Source of the DNA: Lachnospiraceae bacterium
GTDB lineage: Bacteria > Bacillota > Clostridia > Lachnospirales > Lachnospiraceae
DNA length: 55,888 nucleotides
Reading direction: 5' to 3'
Assembly: GCA_900766915.1 (NCBI GenBank)
Contig: CAAFXE010000371.1
Coordinates: 1-55,888 of the forward strand
Shown: piece by piece, positions 8,581 to 16,970 of the stretch
Layout of the letters: each line of letters begins with the position of its first letter
How positions within the stretch are numbered: the stretch's first letter is position 1
Translations under genes and position numbers: made by a program
The notes under the pieces: model-generated
Databases searched by the model: none
What the model saw: only the letters and a program-made list of their open reading frames with translations
Told to the model about the DNA's origin: nothing

Positions 8581-8606
8581 AAAAAAATCCGAAGAAAAAT
8601 CTTCGG
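8581..8606 (-). terminator. Riboswitch expression-platform terminator
   Basis: Read leftward, CCGAAG pairs with CTTCGG around a short T-rich loop and is followed directly by seven T residues. It lies between the glycine aptamers and the symporter start. This makes it the likely switch that glycine binding controls at the level of transcription. Confidence 0.85.
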
Positions 8607-8639
8607 ACACCGGTATAAAAATCAGCAAGAGACGGCCAC

Positions 8640-8832
8640 CTCTCTTACGATCAATATCCACTGTCCTTTTGCCTGAGAGATTCGCGTATCTGACGCTTTC
8701 ACCTTCGGCACCCGTTTTTCAGAGCTTCTCCAGCGTGTCATCCGGTTACAGTCCTATTTCTTTATTGAAATACCTGAGAGTATTATTCCTTCGGTGGGCT
8801 TTCCCGCCACTTTCCTGCAACTTTCATCTGAC
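8640..8832 (-). promoter_or_regulatory. Tandem glycine riboswitch
   Basis: Read leftward, two aptamers follow each other. The second (about 8733-8655) carries the hallmark CTCTCAGGCAAAAGGACAG and GGTGCCGAAGG. The first (about 8824-8745) carries the degenerate counterparts ACTCTCAGGTATTTC and CCCACCGAAGG. This is the usual two-aptamer glycine (gcvT) riboswitch. A terminator hairpin follows about 50 bases later. Whether glycine turns the transporter on or off cannot be settled by eye, because the competing antiterminator pairing is not obvious. Confidence 0.92.
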
Positions 8833-8855
8833 CAATATTCAAATGCATGTATACA

Positions 8856-8883
8856 ATTATACATATTGTATTTCCAAAGTCAA
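8856..8883 (-). promoter_or_regulatory. Promoter of the glycine riboswitch transcript
   Basis: Read leftward, TTGACT (8878-8883) and TATAAT (8856-8861) are 16 bases apart. Transcription would begin near 8849, some 20 to 25 bases before the first aptamer. Confidence 0.7.
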
Positions 8884-9061
8884 CCTTCTTTTTCTTATAA
8901 ATATTTATAAGGGTATCCAGGTGCCCTAATTTTTATTTAAATAGTAAATTTTTTAATATTACAAAAAACGTCACTCATTTTTCTTTTTTTCTGATAAAAT
9001 GCTATTGGAATGTATCTGTTTTTCCCAGATACCCACAAATCTGCTCGAAAGGATTTTCATT

Positions 9062-9802
9062 TTGAAACTACAGAAATTATTAAGCTACACAAGACAGGCT
9101 GTGGACGCCTATGACATGATTAAAGAAGGTGATAAGATCGCCGTGGGGATCTCCGGTGGCAAGGACTCCCTTACACTCCTGTATGCCCTGGTGCATCTGC
9201 AAAAATTTTATCCAAAGCATTTTGATCTTGTTGCCATCACCGTGGATCTTGGCTATGAAGGCTTTAATCTCTCCGGCATTGAAAAGCTATGTCAGAATCT
9301 GGGTGTTTCCTACCACGTCATTTCCACGAAAATCGGTGAAATGGTAGGTTCTGACTCTCTGGAAGGCTCTGCTTGTGCTCTCTGTGCCAGACTTCGAAAA
9401 GGAGCCTTAAATGAGGCCGCAAGGAAGCTTGGCTGCAACAAAGTGGCCTATGGACACCATATGGACGATGTGATCGAGACTATGCTGCTGTCTCTCCTTT
9501 ATGAAGGACGCTTCTGCTCTTTCTGGCCTGTAACACACCTGGATAAAACGGATCTCACCGTTATCCGGCCTCTGATCTATGTTCCGGAGGCAGAGGTAAA
9601 GGGTTTTGAAAAGAAGATAGCTTTGCCGGTTACGAAAAATCCTTGTCCCATAGATGGATCTACCAAACGGGAATATGTCAAAGCTTTGATAAGACAGCTG
9701 AATCAGGAGAATCCCGGGGTGAAGAAACGACTGTTTCACGCCATTACAGAAGGGAATTTAGATGGGTGGACAACCGGCAATATTTCAAAAGACTTTTCAT
9801 AG
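9062..9802 (+). CDS. TtcA-like tRNA thiolation enzyme (PP-loop ATPase)
   Basis: A 246-residue member of the TtcA/TtuA group, which adenylates and thiolates a tRNA base using ATP and an Fe-S cluster. The ATP-binding PP-loop SGGKDS lies near residue 34. It is followed by the paired cysteines CALCARLRKGAL and the later GHHMDDVIETMLL and NPCP motifs. TtcA proper makes 2-thiocytidine-32; which base is modified here is not proven. Translation probably begins at the TTG at 9062: GAAAGGA is eight bases upstream and the protein then begins with the family-typical KLQKLLSYTRQAV. The ATG at 8999 would add 21 unconserved residues and lacks a site. Confidence 0.82.
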   Translation: MKLQKLLSYTRQAVDAYDMIKEGDKIAVGISGGKDSLTLLYALVHLQKFYPKHFDLVAITVDLGYEGFNLSGIEKLCQNLGVSYHVISTKIGEMVGSDSLEGSACALCARLRKGALNEAARKLGCNKVAYGHHMDDVIETMLLSLLYEGRFCSFWPVTHLDKTDLTVIRPLIYVPEAEVKGFEKKIALPVTKNPCPIDGSTKREYVKALIRQLNQENPGVKKRLFHAITEGNLDGWTTGNISKDFS

Positions 9803-9961
9803 CTTTCAAAATTCGGGATTTTCTTACGAAAACCCTCGCGGAATAGTGACGTCTGTACAGCAACACAAAACCAACATGATACAAATTTATAATTTCATCT
9901 TGTGATTTTTGCACGTTTGTTATATAGTATTTAAGACTACTTATTGTTTAGAAGGACCATT

Positions 9962-10849
9962 ATGAATAATTATATCTTAAGCTGCTGCTCCACAGCAGAT
10001 ATGACCAAAGAACATTTTCAGAAAAGAAATATTTCCTACATATGTTTCCACTTTGAATTGGACGGCAAACCCTATCTGGATGATTTGGGCGAATCCATTG
10101 CCTTTGACAAGTTTTATCAGGCCATGGTAGATGGTGCTGACACCAGAACCTCTCAGATCAATGCAGAAGAATTTATGGAATATTTTGAACCATTCCTGAA
10201 AGAGGGAAAGGATATCGTCCATCTGACGCTTTCTTCCGGTATTACCGGCGTTTATAACTCCGCCTGTATTGCCAGAGAGGAGCTTTTGGAAAAATATCCT
10301 GACAGAGAGATCTATATCGTTGACTCCCTGGCTGCATCCTCAGGCTACGGACTTCTCATGGATCGTCTGGCAGATTTACGGGACGAAGGAATGTCTGCAA
10401 AAGATCTGGCAGCCTGGGCAGAGGAAAACAAGCTGAAGCTTCACCACTGGTTCTTCTCTTCCGATCTTACCTTCTTTGTAAAGGGCGGCCGTGTTTCCAA
10501 AACCTCCGGTTTTGTAGGAAATCTTTTAAATATCTGCCCGCTCTTAAATGTAAGCTTTGAGGGTAAACTGATCCCAAGGTACAAGATCCGTACCAAGAAA
10601 AAGGCCATTGTAGCCATTGTAGATAAAATGGTGGAATTTGCAGAAAACGGAACCGATTACAATGGAAAATGCTACATTTCCAACTCCGCCTGCCTTGAGG
10701 ACGCTAAGGAAGTGGCAAAACTTGTAGAAGAACGTTTTCCGCATTTAAACGGATCCGTGGAAATCAATTCCATCGGCACCACCATCGGAAGCCATACAGG
10801 CCCAGGAACCGTGGCACTCTTCTTCTGGGGTAGCAAACGTGTTGATTAA
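9962..10849 (+). CDS. DegV family fatty-acid-binding protein
   Basis: A 295-residue DegV/FakB-type protein. The N-terminus ILSCCSTADM, the TSQIN segment, the conserved LSSGITGVYNSA loop and SLAASSGYGL match the family; the C-terminal domain ends with SIGTTIGSHTGPGTVALFF. FakB proteins hold a fatty acid and present it to the kinase FakA, which is not in this window. The role is inferred from the family. ATG 9962 is chosen because AGAAGGA stands about six bases upstream. It is a single gene closed by a strong hairpin. Confidence 0.9.
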   Translation: MNNYILSCCSTADMTKEHFQKRNISYICFHFELDGKPYLDDLGESIAFDKFYQAMVDGADTRTSQINAEEFMEYFEPFLKEGKDIVHLTLSSGITGVYNSACIAREELLEKYPDREIYIVDSLAASSGYGLLMDRLADLRDEGMSAKDLAAWAEENKLKLHHWFFSSDLTFFVKGGRVSKTSGFVGNLLNICPLLNVSFEGKLIPRYKIRTKKKAIVAIVDKMVEFAENGTDYNGKCYISNSACLEDAKEVAKLVEERFPHLNGSVEINSIGTTIGSHTGPGTVALFFWGSKRVD

Positions 10850-10856
10850 GAGCATC

Positions 10857-10912
10857 AAAAAAGCACTGTGTCGAAGACTTTTTTAAAAAGTTCTTTCATA
10901 CAGTGCTTTTTT
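10857..10912. terminator. Bidirectional terminator between degV-like and transketolase genes
   Basis: A long hairpin with outer arms AAAAAAGCACTGT and ACAGTGCTTTTTT and further A/T-rich pairing inside. Because it has an A-run on one side and a T-run on the other, it serves both converging transcripts. Confidence 0.85.
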
Positions 10913-10957
10913 ATGATGAAAATTTTTATCTATTCAGAGATTACTGAACATTTTGAC

Positions 10958-11902
10958 TTATTTTCCTAAAAATTCTTTTACCTTCTGGCAGATTCCTGCT
11001 CCATCCAGACCGTATTTTGCAATCAATGCTTTGGCAGGACCTGATTCACCGTAAACATCCTGAATACCGATGCGAAGTACCGGAGTCGGTACCGTTTCAC
11101 AAAGTGCTTCACAAACTGCACTTCCAAGGCCACCGATGATAGAATGCTCTTCTACAGTCACAACCTTGCCTGTCTTCTTTGCAGATGCAGCCAAAAGCTC
11201 CTTGTCGATTGGTTTGATGGTATGAATGTTGATGACTTCTGCATGAATACCGTCTGCTTCTAAAAGCTTCGCAGCCTGCAGGGCTTCATTTACTTCCAGA
11301 CCTGTTGCAACGATGGTCACATCAGTTCCTTCCTTCATCACCACACCTTTTCCTATCTCAAACTGATAGGTTTCCGGATCATTAAATACCGGAACAGCCA
11401 GACGGCCAAGTCTTAAATAAACCGGTCCATCATATTCTGCTGCCGCACGGACAGCTGCCTTTGCTTCCACGTCATCTGACGGACAGATCACTACCATACC
11501 CGGAATAGAACGCATCAATGCAAAATCTTCGTTACACTGATGAGTCGCACCGTCTTCACCAACGGAGATACCTGCGTGGCTTGCACCGATCTTTACATTC
11601 AGATGTGGGTAACCGATGGAGTTACGGATCTGCTCATAAGCACGTCCGGACGCAAACATAGCAAAAGAAGAGGCAAATACTGTCTTTCCTGATGCTGCAA
11701 GACCTGCTGCAACGGACATCATATTGCCTTCTGCGATACCACAGTTAATGTGTCTTTCCGGGAATACTTTCCCGAAAACTGCTGTTTTTGTGGATCCTGC
11801 AAGGTCAGCATCCAGTACCACGATGTTTGGATTTTCAGCTCCAAGCTCTGCCAGGGTCTTACCATAGCTCTCTCTTGTAGCAATATTCTTTACTTCTGAC
11901 AT
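10958..11902 (-). CDS. Transketolase, C-terminal subunit (split enzyme)
   Basis: A 314-residue protein holding the pyrimidine-binding and C-terminal domains of transketolase, with GIAEGNMMSVAAGLA, SVGEDGATHQCNEDFALMR and VEEHSIIGGLG. It works with the separate N-terminal subunit encoded just upstream; together they move two-carbon units between sugar phosphates with thiamine diphosphate. Start and upstream stop overlap by 13 bases, which suggests coupled translation and equal amounts. Split transketolases are common in Clostridia. Being next to a pentulose-type kinase suggests this copy serves a sugar catabolic route. Confidence 0.93.
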   Translation of the reverse strand: MSEVKNIATRESYGKTLAELGAENPNIVVLDADLAGSTKTAVFGKVFPERHINCGIAEGNMMSVAAGLAASGKTVFASSFAMFASGRAYEQIRNSIGYPHLNVKIGASHAGISVGEDGATHQCNEDFALMRSIPGMVVICPSDDVEAKAAVRAAAEYDGPVYLRLGRLAVPVFNDPETYQFEIGKGVVMKEGTDVTIVATGLEVNEALQAAKLLEADGIHAEVINIHTIKPIDKELLAASAKKTGKVVTVEEHSIIGGLGSAVCEALCETVPTPVLRIGIQDVYGESGPAKALIAKYGLDGAGICQKVKEFLGK

Positions 11903-12729
11903 AATGCTTCACCTGCTTTCTCTAATTCTGCCAATGCTGCACTGCACTGCTCATCGTTTGGTGCAACACCGTGCCATCCTGCCTGGTCTTCCATGAAGGA
12001 AACACCTTTTCCTTTTACGGTATGTGCAATGATTGCAACCGGTTTTCCTTCTACCGCTTTCGCTTTTGCAAAGGCTTCACGGATCTTTACCATATCATTG
12101 CCGTCTTCCAGATTGATGACTTCAAAATTAAACGCTTCAAACTTTTTATCAATTGGGTAAGGACTGCATACATCGGAGATTTTACCATCGATCTGTAAGT
12201 TATTGTTATCTACGATGACTACCAGATTGTCCAGTTTTCTGTGGCCTGCCAGCATCGCAGCTTCCCATACCTGACCTTCCTGAATCTCACCGTCTCCCAA
12301 AAGAGCATAAACAGTATAATCTTTTTTGTCTAGTTTACCGGCGATAGCCATACCTACTGCCGCAGACACTCCCTGTCCTAAAGAACCTGTGGACATATCT
12401 ACACCCGGAGTGCTTTTCATATCCGGATGTCCCTGTAAATAGGAACCGATATGACGAAGCGTGATCAGATCTTCTACCGGAAAATATCCTCTCTGTGCAA
12501 GCACACTGTATAATGCCGGTGCTGCATGACCTTTAGACAATACAAAACGGTCTCTGTCAGGATTTTTAGCATCCTTTGGATCAACCTTCATCTCTTCAAA
12601 ATAAAGATACGTAATCATATCTGCTGCGGATAAAGAACCGCCCGGATGACCGGCTTTTGCAGAATGTGTAGAAGTCACAATTCCTTTACGGACTTCATTT
12701 GCGATTTTTTGTAATTCTAAAATCTCCAT
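11890..12729 (-). CDS. Transketolase, N-terminal subunit (split enzyme)
   Basis: A 279-residue protein carrying the thiamine-diphosphate-binding half of transketolase. Diagnostic runs are HSAKAGHPGGSLSAADMITYL, DRFVLSKGHAAPALYS, GSLGQGVSAAVGMA, and the cofactor motif GDGEIQEGQVWEAA ending in NNN. The active enzyme needs the pyrimidine-domain subunit encoded next. The gene lies 42 bases downstream of the FGGY kinase and is probably transcribed from the same promoter at about 14,440. Confidence 0.93.
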   Translation of the reverse strand: MEILELQKIANEVRKGIVTSTHSAKAGHPGGSLSAADMITYLYFEEMKVDPKDAKNPDRDRFVLSKGHAAPALYSVLAQRGYFPVEDLITLRHIGSYLQGHPDMKSTPGVDMSTGSLGQGVSAAVGMAIAGKLDKKDYTVYALLGDGEIQEGQVWEAAMLAGHRKLDNLVVIVDNNNLQIDGKISDVCSPYPIDKKFEAFNFEVINLEDGNDMVKIREAFAKAKAVEGKPVAIIAHTVKGKGVSFMEDQAGWHGVAPNDEQCSAALAELEKAGEALCQK

Positions 12730-12771
12730 TAGTTTTTCCTTCCTTATATCTATGATTGTAAATCAACAATC

Positions 12772-14373
12772 TCATTTTAAGTTTTCTACAGCTGCCTGTT
12801 CGATGGCAAGACCTTTCTTATATCTTTCGATAAATACCTGGAAGCCTGCCACATCTTCCGGATCCGGAGCGATAGTTGTACTCTTTGCATCTGCAAAAAC
12901 CTTATTTGCCAAATAGTCGCTTAACTGTTCTTTCTCTTCTTTCCACTGCATATAAGCTGCCAGCACGGCAATTCCCCATGCACCGCCTTCTCCTGCACTC
13001 TCCATAACGGAAACCGGCGTATTTAATGCTGCAGCCATTATTTTCTGGCCTACACCTTCCGTCTTAAAAAGCCCGCCGTGGCCGTAAATGCAATCCACCT
13101 TCACACCTTCATTCTCCACCAGAAGGTCATTTCCCACCTTCATGGCACCAAGAGAGGTATATAAATGGGTCCTCATAAAGTTTGCAAGATTAAATTTAGA
13201 GTTTGGCTCCCTGACAAACAGGGGACGTCCTTCAGAGAAATGAGTAATGTGCTCTCCTGAGAAATAATTGTATGCCAGCAATCCGCCGCAATCCTTATCT
13301 CCCTCTAAAGCTTTTCGGTACAAACCGCCATAAAGCGTATCCATATCCATGGCAACGCCAAAAGTATCGCAGAAATCTTTGAAAATTGCAACCCATGAAT
13401 TTAAATCTGAGGTACAATTGTTACAATGTACCATAGCAACCGGATTTCCATCCGGTGTTGTTACAAGGTCGATCTCCGGATAGACCCTGGAAAGCTTCTT
13501 TTCCAGAACGATCATGGAAAACACGGAGGTACCTGCGGAAACATTTCCTGTGCGTACCTTCACGCTGTTTGTGGCAACCATACCGGTTCCACCGTCTCCT
13601 TCCGGCGGGCAAAGCGGGATTCCTGCCTTTAAGCCACCTGTAGGATCCAGAAGTTTTGCACCTTCTTCTGTCAATACTCCTGCCGGTTCTCCTGCCAGTA
13701 AAACCTTCGGTAAAATCTCTTTTAATTTCCATGGATAAGACTTATCAGCAACCAGTGCATCGAATTTTTTCAGCATTCCCTCATCAAAGTCTTTTGTATC
13801 AATATCAATAGGAAACATGCCTGACGCATCATCTGCTCCAAGTACCTTTTCCCCGGTCAGCATCCAGTGAACATAACCTGCTAAAGTGGTCATATACCGG
13901 ACATCTTTAAGATATGTATGATTCTCCAGTACAGACTGGTATAAATGGGCAATACTCCATCTTTGTGGAATCTGATAATCAAATTCCTTTACAAGAACAC
14001 TGACAGCTTCGTCTGTCATGGTGTTTCTCCACGTTCTAAAGGGTGCCAGCAAACGATTTTCTTCGTCAAATACCAGATATCCGTGCATCATGGCACTGAT
14101 ACCGATGGCTCCGATGTTTTCCAGCTCTACATCGTAGTCTTTTTTTACATTGGCCTTCAATTCGGCAAAACAGGACTGAAGTCCCTGCCATACTTCCTCC
14201 AAATGATAGGTCCATACGCCGTTTTCCAAACGGTTCTCCCAGGAAAATCCTCCCTGGGCAAGCATTTTGTGATTGAGGTCCAAAAGAACGCCTTTGATTC
14301 TGGTAGAGCCAAGCTCGATTCCCAAAACCGTATTGCCATTTAAAATATTGTTTTTTGCTAATACTTTATCCAT
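12772..14373 (-). CDS. FGGY-family carbohydrate kinase (pentulose kinase-like)
   Basis: A 533-residue sugar kinase. The N-terminal phosphate-binding run GIELGSTRIKGVLLD, the GISAMMHGYLVFD segment with RTWRNTMT, and the C-terminal GEGGAWGIAVLAAY place it in the FGGY family (xylulokinase, ribulokinase and relatives). Substrate specificity cannot be assigned, but co-transcription with both transketolase subunits suggests a ketopentose that feeds the pentose phosphate pathway. GGAGGAAAATC directly precedes the ATG. Expression is probably regulated, since its promoter is embedded in a perfect inverted repeat. Confidence 0.85.
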   Translation of the reverse strand: MDKVLAKNNILNGNTVLGIELGSTRIKGVLLDLNHKMLAQGGFSWENRLENGVWTYHLEEVWQGLQSCFAELKANVKKDYDVELENIGAIGISAMMHGYLVFDEENRLLAPFRTWRNTMTDEAVSVLVKEFDYQIPQRWSIAHLYQSVLENHTYLKDVRYMTTLAGYVHWMLTGEKVLGADDASGMFPIDIDTKDFDEGMLKKFDALVADKSYPWKLKEILPKVLLAGEPAGVLTEEGAKLLDPTGGLKAGIPLCPPEGDGGTGMVATNSVKVRTGNVSAGTSVFSMIVLEKKLSRVYPEIDLVTTPDGNPVAMVHCNNCTSDLNSWVAIFKDFCDTFGVAMDMDTLYGGLYRKALEGDKDCGGLLAYNYFSGEHITHFSEGRPLFVREPNSKFNLANFMRTHLYTSLGAMKVGNDLLVENEGVKVDCIYGHGGLFKTEGVGQKIMAAALNTPVSVMESAGEGGAWGIAVLAAYMQWKEEKEQLSDYLANKVFADAKSTTIAPDPEDVAGFQVFIERYKKGLAIEQAAVENLK

Positions 14374-14412
14374 GATTTTCCTCCGGCATGACCAATACCT
14401 TCAATAAATAAC

Positions 14413-14455
14413 CAACAGTCCTATAGATTATAGCAAACTATAGGACTGTTGTCAA
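14413..14455 (-). promoter_or_regulatory. Consensus promoter within a perfect 14-bp inverted repeat (operator)
   Basis: Read leftward, TTGACA (14450-14455) and TATAAT (14427-14432) are 17 bases apart, both matching the consensus exactly. The same segment holds CAACAGTCCTATAG (14413-14426) and its exact reverse complement (14438-14451) around 11 bases that contain most of the -10 box. Transcription would start near 14,420, inside one arm. Without a T-run it is a poor terminator, while the position over -35 to +7 is what a repressor site looks like. No regulator gene is adjacent. Confidence 0.8.
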
Positions 14456-14461
14456 AATAGA

Positions 14462-16819
14462 TTATACAATTCCACAAAAAATCACAATTATACGTACGAT
14501 TGCGGCGCAAATCCACGCAATCCCACATTGCTCCAGTGCAACTCCAAGTGCCCATCTGCCACCCAGCTCCTGTTTAATAGAAGCAATGGCTGCCACACAG
14601 GGCGTATAAAGAAGGCAGAAAACCAAAAGTGCTGCTGCTGCCCCCGGAGTCAGTACACTCATCAGTGCTGCCTGCGTTCCAAAGAGCACGATCAATGTAG
14701 ATACCACACTCTCCTTTGCAAGGAAACCGGTCACAAGGGCTGTACAGACTCTCCAGTCTCCAAATCCAAGTGGTGCAAAAATCGGAGCGATAAAACCTGA
14801 AACAGCTGCCAGAATGCTGTCTTCTGCATTGGCAACCATACCAAAATGCAGGTTGAAGTTCTGTAAAAACCAGATGATCACCGTGGCAATGAAGATTACC
14901 GTAAAGGCTCTTTCCAGGAAATCCTTTGCCTTTTCCCAGAGAAGCTGAGCCACATTTTTAAGCCCCGGCATACGGTAATTTGGAAGCTCCATCACAAAAG
15001 GAACCGCCTCACCTTTGAACATGGTGCTTTTAAATATCATCGCCGTAATGATTCCTACGAAGATTCCAAAGAAATACAGTCCTACCATAATGAGTCCGCT
15101 GTATTTCGGGAAAAATATCTGTGTAAAAAATCCGTAGATCGGAAGCTTTGCTGAGCAGCTCATAAACGGAGTCAGCATGATGGTCATTTTACGGTCACGT
15201 TCTGAAGGCAGTGTTCTGCTTGCCATGACTCCCGGTACCGTACAGCCAAAGCCAATAAGCATCGGCACAATGCTTCGTCCGGAAAGACCGATCTTACGAA
15301 GAAGCTTATCCATCACAAAGGCAACCCGGGCCATATATCCTGTATCTTCCAGTAAGGAAAGGAAGAAAAATAATACAACGATAATCGGCAGGAAGCTGAT
15401 GACACTTCCCACACCGGCAAAAACCCCGTCCATGATCAGGGACTGTAAGGCATGATTCACGCCAAACCGTGCAAGAAGTTCTCCCACCACACCGGTCAGT
15501 GCTTCTACACCCAGCTCGACAATTCCCTGAAGCCAGGCACCGATCACATTGAAGGTCAGATAAAATACCAGTGCCATAATTCCGACAAAGCATGGAATTG
15601 CGGTATATTTTCCGGTCAGGACCTTATCAATTCTGCGGCTTCTTGCATGCTCTTTACTCTCCTGAGGCTTGACTACCGTGCGCTCAACCAGTTTCCTGAT
15701 AAAAAAAAATCTCATGTCTGCAATTGCTGCGGCACGATCCAGACCACGTTCCTCTTCCATCTGGGTAATAATATGCTCCAGCATCTCTTCCTCATTTTTT
15801 GAAAGAGACAGCATGGAAAGGATTCTTGGGTCCCCCTCCACCAGCTTGGTGGCTGCAAATCTCACCGGAATTCCGGCATTTTTCGCATGATCCTCTATGA
15901 GATGTATGATTCCGTGAAGGCAGCGGTGAACCGCACCACCGGCTTCATCCTTATCACAAAAATCCTTTCTCTGAGGTCGTTCCTGATAGGAAGCCACATG
16001 GATCGCATGCTTTACCAGCTCATCCACACCTTCATTTTTAGCAGCGGAAATAGGAATGACCGGAATGCCCAGCATTTCTTCCATCTCATTGATATAGACA
16101 GCACCCCCGTTACCGCGTACCTCGTCCATCATATTTAAGGCAAGTACCATTGGCACATCCAGCTCCATCAGCTGCATGGTAAGATAAAGATTTCTCTCTA
16201 TGTTGGTAGCATCCACGATATTAATGATGCCCGCCGGTTTTCCGTTGATGATAAACTGCCTGGTTACAATCTCCTCACTGGTATAAGGGGACATGGAGTA
16301 GATTCCCGGCAGGTCTGTAACCAATGTATTGGCATGGCCCTTCATAGGTCCACTCTTTTGTTCTACCGTAACTCCGGGGAAATTTCCTACATGCTGATTG
16401 GAGCCTGTCAGCTGATTAAACAATGTGGTCTTACCACAGTTCTGGTTTCCTGCCAGGGCAAAGGTCAATTTTGTATCCTTTGGCAATGGATTTTCTGTGG
16501 CTTTCTCATGGAATCTTCCGCCTTCTCCAAGTCCAGGGTGTTCTTTTTTCGGTTTCCTGTTTCTCGCAGACCGGGATTCTTCCATTTTCACCTCATCCAC
16601 AGGCCTTACTTCGATTTTTCCGGCATCATTAAGACGCAGGGTCAATTCATATCCGTGAATTCGTAGCTCGATGGGGTCCCCCATAGGTGCATATTTTACC
16701 ACCTTCACCTCTGCTCCGGGGATCACACCCATGTCCAGAAAGTGCTGACGGAGCTGTCCTTCTCCGCCTACGCATGTTACCACTGCACTGCTTCCGATCT
16801 TTATATCCTTTAATGTCAT
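14462..16819 (-). CDS. feoB: Ferrous iron transporter, FeoA-FeoB fusion
   Basis: A 785-residue protein joining two normally separate parts. Residues 1-72 are a FeoA (SH3-like) domain, with FLDMGVIPGAEVKVVKYAPMG. After a charged linker, FeoB begins: G-protein motifs G1 GNQNCGKTTLFN near 124-135, the G2 threonine in GNFPGVTVEQ, DLPGIYSM (G3), and LNMMDE (G4). The C-terminal membrane channel follows with paired Gate regions such as GFGCTVPGVMASRTL and GVALEQCG. It imports Fe2+ across the cytoplasmic membrane under anaerobic conditions. The fusion would fix FeoA next to the G domain. It appears to be monocistronic. Confidence 0.95.
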   Translation of the reverse strand: MTLKDIKIGSSAVVTCVGGEGQLRQHFLDMGVIPGAEVKVVKYAPMGDPIELRIHGYELTLRLNDAGKIEVRPVDEVKMEESRSARNRKPKKEHPGLGEGGRFHEKATENPLPKDTKLTFALAGNQNCGKTTLFNQLTGSNQHVGNFPGVTVEQKSGPMKGHANTLVTDLPGIYSMSPYTSEEIVTRQFIINGKPAGIINIVDATNIERNLYLTMQLMELDVPMVLALNMMDEVRGNGGAVYINEMEEMLGIPVIPISAAKNEGVDELVKHAIHVASYQERPQRKDFCDKDEAGGAVHRCLHGIIHLIEDHAKNAGIPVRFAATKLVEGDPRILSMLSLSKNEEEMLEHIITQMEEERGLDRAAAIADMRFFFIRKLVERTVVKPQESKEHARSRRIDKVLTGKYTAIPCFVGIMALVFYLTFNVIGAWLQGIVELGVEALTGVVGELLARFGVNHALQSLIMDGVFAGVGSVISFLPIIVVLFFFLSLLEDTGYMARVAFVMDKLLRKIGLSGRSIVPMLIGFGCTVPGVMASRTLPSERDRKMTIMLTPFMSCSAKLPIYGFFTQIFFPKYSGLIMVGLYFFGIFVGIITAMIFKSTMFKGEAVPFVMELPNYRMPGLKNVAQLLWEKAKDFLERAFTVIFIATVIIWFLQNFNLHFGMVANAEDSILAAVSGFIAPIFAPLGFGDWRVCTALVTGFLAKESVVSTLIVLFGTQAALMSVLTPGAAAALLVFCLLYTPCVAAIASIKQELGGRWALGVALEQCGIAWICAAIVRIIVIFCGIV

Positions 16820-16920
16820 ACTATGTACACTTCCTTTTCTGATTTCACGAATAATATACAGCTAATCCCAGTTTGTTGCAACTACTTTTTGGGGATTTTT
16901 TTGATTCATTTTCTTTCAAG

Positions 16921-16970
16921 GGACGCCCTGATGACTTGCCCCTGCGAAGTGGGGTAACCTTACTTCTTCA
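16921..16970 (-). terminator. Probable terminator hairpin of the tetrapyrrole operon
   Basis: Read leftward, the last codons and stop (GCCTGA) pair with TCAGGGC, and CCCC pairs with GGGG closer to the loop. The T-run is poor, so confidence is moderate. The stretch 16941-16958 (CCTGCGAAGTGGGGTAAC) is identical to part of the structured RNA copy at 37666-37683, as reported in the findings. Confidence 0.5.

Noticed and set aside
14413..14451. Inverted repeat after feoB read as an intrinsic terminator
   Set aside because: It has no T-run and contains exact -35 and -10 boxes; regulation of the downstream kinase operon is the better explanation, though some termination is not excluded.
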